A stretch of 64,000 nucleotides of DNA, taken from Rhipidocladum racemiflorum. Its lineage: Eukaryota; Streptophyta; Magnoliopsida; Poales; Poaceae. A program made the position numbers and the translations under genes. Of the stretch, positions 55,956 through 64,000 are shown one piece after another. The DNA lies in assembly GCA_036346355.1 (NCBI GenBank), contig CM070569.1, positions 60,288,561-60,352,560 on the forward strand. Reading direction: 5' to 3'. The notes under the pieces are model-generated. The model did not search any database. It was not told where the DNA came from and was given only the letters and a program-made list of their open reading frames with translations. Position 1 is the first letter of the stretch; each line of letters starts with the position of its first letter.

Positions 55956-57677
55956 ATCCTCTTTTTGTTCTTTCCTCACTCCCCCCGTTCCTCTCTTCTC
56001 TTCTTCTCTTTCCCCAGATCTCCTGCCCTTGGTTTCTACCCCACCGTCGAATGGCCCCGTCACATTGGCCTGCACTCCAAGTCCACCTCCTTGTGCCCTC
56101 CAGTCACTCAGGCTTGGCCTCACGCCTTGCACCTGTGCCTAATCCCACTAAGCCGAGAAGGCATCGCCCTGCGCCTTGGGATACCTTGGTTGTGGCTGCC
56201 TGCCTCTGGCCTACGATCGTCGCCTTGGCTCCACCCCGCACCGACAATGCTGCTCATCCGGCTCTCTATTCATATTCATGGCCGCTGGGCCTCTCTCTCT
56301 CCCCTCTACTCTACTTTCTTCCTCCAGTCTTTACTGATTTTTATTTTGCGTGATTTATATGGTTCCATTTTTTGATGTGCTTGATGGTTGATGATGATGT
56401 CAATAAGCTCAGTTCTACATGCTCCAAGCCTCCGGCTCACTCCCCTGGTCCTCGAGCCGATTGCTCCCTTCCTTTCCACTTGGGCTCAGCTTGGTTTGCA
56501 CAACCGATCTCCTACTACACTGTCTGAGGGGTGGTTTATTTACTACAATGCTCAAGATTACTTCTTATGCTCATTGATTCAAAGTAAGGTGGTCATTTTC
56601 TTGGTCTATGATGATTTGAGGTGATGCCAATTAGAGAGTTGGTGGTGTTGTCGTGATACTTGTGGATTGCCAGTACGTCGGGGAGTGCTAGGTGACCTAT
56701 GGGCACGCGGCGTTGCCCCCTCTACTGCTAGCTTCTGAGACCCTTATTGTTACTAGATCTACCCATTTTCTACTTTTGTTACTGCACTTGTGCTATTTGA
56801 TGAAAGGTTTGTGTGGATACGTGGGAAGGTGAGGATGGGGATGGGGCTGAGCTGTACAGATGGTGAGGTTGATGGTGATGGAATGCTGGTGGTGGCCTTG
56901 CTCTTGCTCCTTGCCCCCTAGGGCTTCCTCCTTGTTCAGCTTAGTGACTCCTCCCCCTTACTTCTGGTCTCTTCTTGTTGGCTTCGGTGCGAGTCTTCTT
57001 GCTCTTTGCTGGTTGTCTTAGCTTTGGGGAAAATGTGGATGTGGTGGAATGATCGGGGAAATGTGGTGAATGGATTGGCTCTAGTGGCTTTCCCCTTTTC
57101 ACTGAGCTCGGTCCTATCTAGTGACTGTGCATGATATTTTCTTGGCATTGCTCCTGCTACACTAGAGTTACCCTTTGCTCTACCAAGTTTGTTAATTGCC
57201 AGGTGATGATACCCTACATTAGCGAGAGACCGTTCTGCCCCGAACGGACCTGGTATCTCATAGAGCTATATCTACTTGCAAAAGGGTCTGACGGTAACTC
57301 CTACAAATTTTAAATTTCTGCATTTCTTGCGTTATGATTATACATATGTGTGGGTGTTTAATAATTTTAGGGATCAAGGACATGGATCGATAGCGGCTTT
57401 AGATTTTAGAAAATTTTGAATCATTCTTTAATTTACTTTTTGATGTAATTTGATATTTATGTATATTGTATTCTAAACAGAATACAGTTGGATAGCGATA
57501 TTGTTGATGGTGGAATGTAATGATTATCCTTTTGTTGTCTTCATCTTGGTATAAATTGAGATGTATGAATATATATTGGTTTCAATTTAGTAGATGAGGT
57601 TTACTTTTGATTAATGATGATCACTAATTCATGCAATTTGGATCATCTCACCTTAATTCATCATTTGCGAAGTATTT
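55956..57677. other. Region without a supported gene
   Basis: Moderately GC-rich to about 57200 with several overlapping frames but no domain, then AT-rich. It could be a decayed retroelement leader. No claim is made. Confidence 0.4.
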
Positions 57678-57680
57678 AGG

Positions 57681-57907
57681 GCCTATTTGTTTTTTCTTTG
57701 GATTCTCTAAAAGCTGATTCTGGATTATGGTTATAGAGAAGCTGATTCTCCAAAAGCTGAAATCCAAAAGCACATATGAACTGGATTGTGGATTCTAGTA
57801 TATATGGATAGGCTGGATTATGAGAATCAGATTCTAGAATCGAGTTATTTTTTTTTATTCAGTTTTTAGATCAGAATCTAGAATCAAAAGAAAAAACAAA
57901 CAGACCC
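57681..57907. mobile_element. Tourist/Harbinger-type MITE, 227 bp
   Basis: Starts GGGCCTATTTGTTTTTTC and ends GAAAAAACAAACAGACCC, imperfect TIRs of 18-20 bp, flanked by TTA at 57678-57680 and 57908-57910. Internal AGAATCAGATTCT words fold back. Confidence 0.85.
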
Positions 57908-57992
57908 TTAGATGGATGGTTCCTTTCATATGGAATCATAGGAAATTCGAATTTTCAAAAATGTACCCTAACAGTCACCAACTCAGCATGCA

Positions 57993-58051
57993 CAAGCTCC
58001 CTATTATTCCTCATGCATGCTAAAGCTCCCTATTATTCCTCATGCATGCTA
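57993..58051 (+). repeat. 29-bp tandem duplication upstream of the kinase
   Basis: Two adjacent copies of AAGCTCCCTATTATTCC plus TCATGCATGCTA lie about 230 bp before the kinase ATG. CATGCATG is an RY-type promoter word, so the duplication may matter for expression. Confidence 0.7.
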
Positions 58052-58281
58052 AAGTTGAGGCCGTCGCAACGAACAGCAGCCAAGGAAGCAGAGCGCTTTG
58101 CCAAATTTGGCTCCTAAAACGTCCGTCTTACCTCCAGGAAAGAATAAGCTGCACCGTTCGCGTCCACAAATTCTGCCCACGTCGTTGTTGAAGTATCGCC
58201 AACAAATTCGCCCTGCCTCCCCTCGCGGATCGGCTCGAGGGCACCCCGGCCCCGGCCACTCTCGCGTCGATCCCACGCGCG

Positions 58282-60206
58282 ATGGGCTTGTTGACGTCGG
58301 CCGTGAAGAAATGCAACGGCAAGACGCTCCTCCGCGGCGCGTGCGCTTGCTGCAGCTCTTCCTCGTGTGGTGTCCGTGGCAAGGAAGAAGCGTCCACGTC
58401 AGAGCCTAGAACGACGACGGCAGCGGCGAGTTCCGCGCCGGGCAAGAAGAAGAGGTGGAGGAAGAGGAGGTTCTGGAGGAAGAAGAACAAGGCCAAGAAG
58501 GAGCACAGCGACGCCGACGGCGAGCTCGCGAAGCGCCGCGAGAGCGACGCCATAGCAGACCTCGTGAACAACATCTCGTCGAAGTCAGGTAACAAGGGTG
58601 GCTCGATCGCATGCAGGAGGCATCGTGTCGCCATAGATGAACGTGTCCTTGTTAAGCTAATTAATAATGTACTACAGAAATTAACCGTGGCATGCGTACT
58701 TGCGCAATGCAGACGTTACCAAGCACGTGTATGCAGCCGAGGAGATTCTACGGATCACCAGCCAAAACATTCCCAGCAGGGTGCTCACGTTCGCTCAGTT
58801 GTCCGACGCAACCAACTCGTTCAGCCAAGACAGCCTGCTCGGGGAAGGCGGTTTTGGAAGGGTGTACAAAGGCCACCTCCAAGATACCAAAGAGGTAGGA
58901 GTAGTAATCGACGAGCCTAACAATCGAACAACGCTTGGAATTATAATTTGATCCCGCTTCATGATCCAATTAAGACGTGTGGTAATGCACGTAGCACCTT
59001 ATATAGCAGCACAATAACGTGCTTGTGTTGCCAAATGATCTGCATGTACATAGGTTATCGCCGTGAAGCAGCTCGACAAGAACGGGTTCCAGGGGAACCG
59101 CGAGTTCCTCGTTGAGGTGCTGATGTTCAGCCTCCTGCACCATCCGAACCTCGTCAAACTGCTCGGATACTGCACCGACTGTGACCAGAGGATCCTAGTC
59201 TACGAATACATGAAGAATGGCTCGCTGGAGGATCATCTCCTAGGTAGATTATGATACGCTGCAACTCATGATCGCCCACCAGCCGGTCTCCGGCGACGTA
59301 CGTTCACGAGAACGATGGTACGTTTCGCCTTCTCATTCTGTGATCAATCGCACGTGCAGACGTCCCTCCAAACGCCAAGCCGCTCCCATGGCACACGCGG
59401 ATGAAGATCGCCGTCGGCGCCGCCAAGGGCATCGAGTACCTGCACGAGGTGGCCAACCCGCCGGTGATCTACCGGGATCTCAAGGCGTCCAACATCCTCC
59501 TGGACAAGGACTTCGACGCGAAGCTATCCGACTTCGGGCTCGCCAAGCTCGGCCCGGTCGGCGACAACAGCCACGTCAGCACGAGGGTCATGGGCACGTA
59601 CGGCTACTGCGCTCCCGAGTACGCCATGACGGGCAAGCTGACCAAGATGTCCGACATATACAGCTTCGGCGTCGTGCTGCTGGAGCTAATCACCGGGAGG
59701 CGAGCGATCGACACCACCAAACCGACGCAAGAGCAGATCCTTGTCCAATGGGTTAGTCGTCGCTCTTCGAGAAACGAATCCAACAAAATGCGCCAACTTC
59801 TACTTGCTTGCGAACACACTTGCAACTAACTGAGAGTTGCATTTTCCCCCTTTAAATACGTATACAGGCGGCACCTCTCGTCAAAGACAAGAAAAGATTC
59901 GTGAGGATGGCTGATCCATTGCTGGACAATAAGTTCCCGGTGAAGGGGCTATACCAAGCACTTGCGATCGCCTCCATGTGCTTGCTGGAGGACGCCGGTA
60001 GCAGACCGTTGATCAGCGACATCGTCGCGGCGCTTTCGTTTCTCGCCGATCCAAAATATTATCCTCCAGTTGACACAGAAGCTGATCAGAAGGCTACGGG
60101 AGAGTGTAAATTGCAGGCGAAGAACAGACACAAAGATGGTAGCAATCCTCCGAGGACAGACATGGTTTCTGAGATAAAGGCAGATGATGAGATCAAGCAG
60201 AGATGA
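58282..60206 (+). CDS. Receptor-like cytoplasmic kinase, RLCK-VII/PBL type
   Basis: RLCK-VII kinases relay signals from plasma-membrane immune and growth receptors. Exons 58282-58588, 58713-58894, 59054-59243, 59360-59751 and 59868-60206 join in frame to 469 residues. MGLL at the N-terminus offers Gly2 for myristoylation, followed by Cys pairs (CACC) and a long Lys/Arg-rich segment to about residue 80. The kinase domain has GEGGFGRVYKG (146 on), Lys168 in VIAVKQ, HHPNLVKLLGYC, YRDLKASNILLD (Asp266; HRD reads YRD as usual in this group), DFGLAKLG (Asp284), RVMGTYGYCAPEYAMTG and SDIYSFGVVLLELITGRRAI. The tail is charged and variable. The lead-in TFAQLSDATNSFSQDSLLGE is typical of the PBL27-like clade. 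No stop or frameshift. The ATG chosen is the first that gives the myristoylation glycine; exon 1 is the least certain part. Confidence 0.9.
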
Positions 60207-60616
60207 CCATAGGGGGATAACGGAAAGGGAGGAGTTGCGGAGCTATCGATCTGGTCTGTTAAATTTCTTGTGTAATGTACACCACATAGGCAGGATGTAA
60301 CAACAAGAAGTCATCTTGACTGATATTGATTTTTTAGTCAAGAGCAAGATTTTCAGCAGCAAAAGGGGTATGCAGTGCAAAGTTGAGCTAACTGTTGATG
60401 CGAAATATTAGTTACATGGATAATAATACATTTAGTGATCTTAGCTCAGATAAAAGACAAAAATCATAGGAAAATTCCATAAAATAATTCGTGGTCTTGA
60501 TGTAATGAGATGCATCGCTGTATTGCAGTCTTTGCATTAATTCTTTGCCTCCCTTCACCAAAATCATAGGAAAATTCAAATAATTAAACATACAGATGCA
60601 CATACTGATTACTAAG
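60207..60616. other. Kinase 3' region
   Basis: Holds the presumed 3' UTR; no further gene. Confidence 0.4.
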
Positions 60617-60920
60617 TGTAACACCCTGAAATTGCAATATTAAACAATCGCAATGTTCCTTCCTAAATTCCTTTTCTAAATTTGACGAATTAACTATTAT
60701 CGGGTAGATAATGTTGGAATTATTTGGGTTAGGCCCATTAATTCACAAATAATTCCTGAAAAATCTCAAAGACCCATTAGGTAAAAGAGAAATGAAAAGA
60801 GAATAGTACCACACTAATAGTAGAGGTTCCCTTACCATGCTAGAATATGAGAAGAAGAGGACACACGTGCATGCTCGCTCGCCTCACCAAGTGGCATGCG
60901 TGTGAATGTTGCAGCGAAAT
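60617..60920 (+). mobile_element. LTR 5' fragment
   Basis: TGTAACACCCTGAAATTGC is a typical gypsy LTR start, like that at 4188. No matching end or duplication was found, so it is a truncated piece. Confidence 0.4.
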
Positions 60921-61012
60921 CGAGTCCGATGGCTTGCGCAGGCGCAATCCACTTTTGTATTTTTTGTGGCATGGACTGTGGTCAACACAGTTACGTAAAC
61001 GCAATAATAATT

Positions 61013-62726
61013 TGTAGGATCGAAGTATACGAATATAGCAATCAGAGGGGGGTGAATGATTGTGCGAAAGCTAAAACCAAATTCTTGATCTATTAAAAGT
61101 TCACCCCAAAACAGAACCAAATAATTGCCTCGTTTTCGACAAAAACAGAATGACAGAGGTTCGGTAAAACGCGAATTCCTGGAGATCCAACCGTCGGCTC
61201 GATCTGAAATTTGGACACAAGAAACTAGATTCTAACACGCATCGAACCCAAAAAGAATCAGCTCGATCGGACTTACAGATCAAAAGTTATGAACCTCGCA
61301 AACTTGCTGTGACAGAAGATGACGAGAATTGATCTAACGTAAACTTGAAGGTTTAACAGAAACGACAAAAGTTTAATCAACTAAACTTAGAGAAACCCTA
61401 AATCAATTCTCTAGAAAGGTTTTGATGGATCAAATCAAGATAAAACTCAAAGAACACAAACCAATCTAGAAAAGAACAAGCATGCAAACAAGAACCAAAA
61501 CAGGAAACACTGTAGCACGCAAGGATCTAGAAGAATTGATCTTTATTTCTTTTGTCTAAAGTACTCTCATCAAAAGAGTACAAACCCTAAAACTGAGCTT
61601 GAGGCTCTCAATGCGCTCAGCTCCGATTGATGCCCTTCAACAGGAGACACCCCTCCTATTTAAAGGAGCAAAACACAAGGAGTTCTGAATACAATTCCTA
61701 ATCTAGAAGGAGTATGTATTCAACACAACTCCTCTTGGCCCAACCTGGCCGAGTACAACTCTTGCACGCGTATGGCAACCCTACCATACTCACGTGACTA
61801 ACACTTTGCACGCGTATGGCCACCTGCCATACTCACGTGACTAACACTTTGCACGTGAATGACCTCCTGCCATTCTCACGTGACTAACCATTCTTCATGT
61901 GCACCATTCTCTTAGCCCGAACGTCCCGCATGACATCCTTGACCACCAAGACCTCAGTTCGTCCCTGAACCTAGTCCCGAACCTCAGCTCCTCCATGAAC
62001 CTAGTTCCGGTCCCGTCATCGACCACGTTCGTCTTCGAGCAATACCTGCACATGAACAAACCACAAAACAATTCCGAGCACAAGTCCACGACTTGACTCA
62101 CATCAATCCATGCAAATACTCACACGAGCATTGCATAAAGTCCACTTCAAGCATCATGAAATTCTCACAAATTTCATAATCTCAAAAACAAATCAAACAC
62201 AATTCCAATTTTGCTCAAAACCCTAATCGAGCAAAAACGCATTCACGACGGACCAAAAATATGGTCCGGCGTACACATGAAAAAGTCACTCAAAAAACCA
62301 TTCACGACGGACCAACAAAATCGGTCCGGTGTACAAGTGAAAGTCTCGGTTTCAAGAAGAAATCATTCCGGCGAAAACACGTTCACGACAGACTAAAAGA
62401 AATCAGTCCGTCGTACATGCGAAATCAATCCTCAAAAAGCCGTTCACGACTGACCAAAGAAATTGGTCCGACGTACATGCAAAACTTACTGGTTTCTTGG
62501 AAAATTGAGTCCAGCTCATGAGCTCAAAAGCACGTCCACGGCAGACCCAAAAACTTGGTCCGGCGCAAACACAAAATCGGTTCGGCGCAAAGGGGAAACT
62601 CTGTTTTTGAGAATTTGGTCCGGCACAAGAAAAAGATACACTATTTCTTGTCAACTTGTCAAACACATGCACAAACACATTTTGCAAATTGAATTCTAAG
62701 ACAATTTTTCAGCACATGATTTCACA
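61013..62726 (-). mobile_element. Solo LTR, 1.71 kb, probably copia type
   Basis: TGTAGGATCGAAG on the left and GATTTCACA on the right are flanked by a perfect 5-bp duplication TAATT (61008-61012, 62727-62731). On the minus strand a TATA-like TTTAAATAGG lies near 61655-61665, giving orientation, and the end reads CATTCACCCCCCTCTGATTG, a common LTR end in large grass copia elements. No internal coding part. The same left-end design occurs at 10490 and 14178. Confidence 0.85.
62241..62580. repeat. Tandem palindromic units inside the solo LTR
   Basis: Five units start near 62241, 62300, 62381, 62441 and 62531. Each has GTTCACGAC-type lead, then GGACCAAAA...TTGGTCC-type imperfect palindrome and CGTACATGC. 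Spacing is 59-90 bp. Confidence 0.75.
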
Positions 62727-62731
62727 TAATT

Positions 62732-63290
62732 ACGATAGAGGAGGGTTTTACACATATTTAAGTGCATGTACGAATCCGTAACTGACTCGTATCGTGCTCC
62801 CTCCCCCCTCTCTGTTATATACACAAACAGAGATCAGATATCTCTCGACTCTTTTGCCTTCAACTCATACTGCATTACCTCCTTCTTCCCATCCCTTCAC
62901 CAGTGTGCACCGGCTGCTGGGAGAATAGGTCTCTGAAATGTCCGTCCTTAAGATCATGTACTTGGAGAGGGTGAATCACGCTTTTGGGAAGCATCTTCAC
63001 TTGATTGCTCACTGGTTTCTTCACCGACGATCAGCTTCGACTACATCGCCTGTTGATCTTCATCGACATCTACGTTTAGCCATGCCTTCCGTCAACTTGG
63101 TAACACATGCGAACCACATTTATTTTCTATGCATAGATCAAGAATGCTCATTAGCATGTTCTGTTCATCTAATAATATACATAAGATAGACATTACAATT
63201 GGCATATTACTAGTGCCTAGTCCATTTATTCCTACTGTTCTATTTTCAATTATCATCATAGTTTATTTTTGGAATAAATTCATCATTAGC
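62732..63290 (+). other. Leader of the terminal copia element
   Basis: Non-coding, with TTATATACACAAAC near 62814 as a possible TATA context and a possible intron between GTAACACATGCG (63101) and the gag start. It probably includes LTR and leader of the copia element that runs off the window, but the LTR borders were not found. Confidence 0.45.
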
Positions 63291-64000
63291 ATGCCTAATA
63301 TCCCAACAATCCAAAAATGTGATAGGCTCTTAATGGTGAATATGATGAAAGCATCTGGATTTGCTGAGGCATTGAGACCGGATAAGTTTACCAATGTTCA
63401 CTTTAAGAGATGGCAGATGCGAGCCACTTTGTGGCTCAAAGCTATGAACGTCTACTGGGTTGCGGCTAGCAAATTTGAAGGAACCCTTACTGCTGAGCAG
63501 GAAAAGGAATTCAAGAATGCCACCATAATTTTTGTAGGATACATTCTTAGCGTTCTTTCATACCGCCTTTACAACGTGTATGTGCATATATCGGATGCAA
63601 AGGAGCCGTGGAAAGCACTCAAAAATAAATTTAGTGCCTCAGATGCGGACAGTGAACTGTATGCTATGGAGCAATATCATGACTACAAAATGGTCGATGG
63701 TCGTTCTGTGGTTGAACAGGCTCACGAGATACAGTTCATTTCGAGGGAACTTGATCACCTCAAGTGCATGTTACCTGACAAGTTTGTGGCTGGTGGTATC
63801 ATTGCCAAATTACCTCCTTCATTGAGGAATTTTGCCATATCTCTAAAACAAAAGAGGCAAGAAATCTCTGTTGAAAGTCTGATCGCATCTCTTGATGTTG
63901 AGGGGAAAGCTCAGGCGAAGGATGTGCGCCCAAAGGTGGTTGAGGGACAAACCAACGCCAATTTTGTGTAGCATCCTGGTTCTGAGAAGTTCAAGTCAAA
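63291..64000 (+). pseudogene. Copia Gag (UBN2 type), partial at window edge
   Basis: The frame reads MMKASGFAEALRPDKFTNVH, FKRWQMRATLWLKAM, YRLYNVYVHISDAKEPWKAL, YHDYKMVDGRSVVEQAHEIQ, LPDKFVAGGIIAKLPPSLRN and SVESLIASLDVEGKAQAKD: the gag-polypeptide (UBN2) domain of Ty1/copia elements. An in-frame TAG at 63969-63971 follows QTNANFV and the frame stays open beyond it to the window end, so one nonsense mutation probably interrupts Gag before the zinc knuckle. Confidence 0.85.

Overview
The window is nuclear DNA from a grass (Poaceae). The evidence is spliced plant genes with GC-rich exons, dense nested LTR retrotransposons of Ty3/gypsy and Ty1/copia type, Tourist/Harbinger-, Mutator- and hAT-type elements, and long AT-rich repeat-derived spacers. 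No bacterial, organellar or viral gene organisation is seen. The species cannot be fixed from sequence alone.

Two genes look intact. A mitochondrial cardiolipin synthase gene (CLS, minus strand, 19359-22464) has eight exons that join in frame to 318 residues with a complete CDP-alcohol phosphotransferase motif. A receptor-like cytoplasmic kinase of the RLCK-VII/PBL type (plus strand, 58282-60206) has five exons and 469 residues with all kinase motifs. The other host-type genes are broken: a PNO1 (KH-domain ribosome biogenesis factor) copy at 9757-12251 with a premature stop and several lost arginines, a KIN-14 motor fragment (37998-38640), a choline-transporter-like (CTL/PNS1) gene reduced to a first and a last exon (39298-40003), an NB-ARC P-loop fragment inside a transposon (43322-43438), and a two-copy exon of unknown identity (866-1001 and 12986-13336).

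Layout: 1-9500 is nested repeats (MITEs, an LTR remnant, hAT-like repeats, a 4.56-kb solo LTR with target-site duplication ATGAC). 9.7-12.5 kb is the PNO1 copy. 12.9-18.2 kb is an unknown gene remnant, LTR-like and tandem repeats, and a Harbinger MITE. 19.3-22.5 kb is CLS. 23862-37313 is one 13.45-kb gypsy element of the Tat/Retand type (TSD AGCAC) with gag-pol on the minus strand and a spliced antisense gene plus a second small acidic antisense ORF on the plus strand. 37.3-40.4 kb holds gene fragments. 43-51 kb holds hAT-family repeats, a degraded hAT transposase, a copia polyprotein split by a solo LTR, and a hairpin Mutator MITE. 51-57.7 kb is a LINE remnant and anonymous repeats. 58-60.2 kb is the kinase. 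61.0-62.7 kb is a solo LTR with palindromic tandem repeats. A copia gag runs off the right edge.

The least ordinary features are the two plus-strand antisense transcription units inside the gypsy element, one apparently spliced and one with its own TATA box, and a dispersed repeat family with CAAGGTTT ends that can be tied to the hAT transposase remnant at 49.0-50.3 kb and has captured a resistance-gene P-loop.
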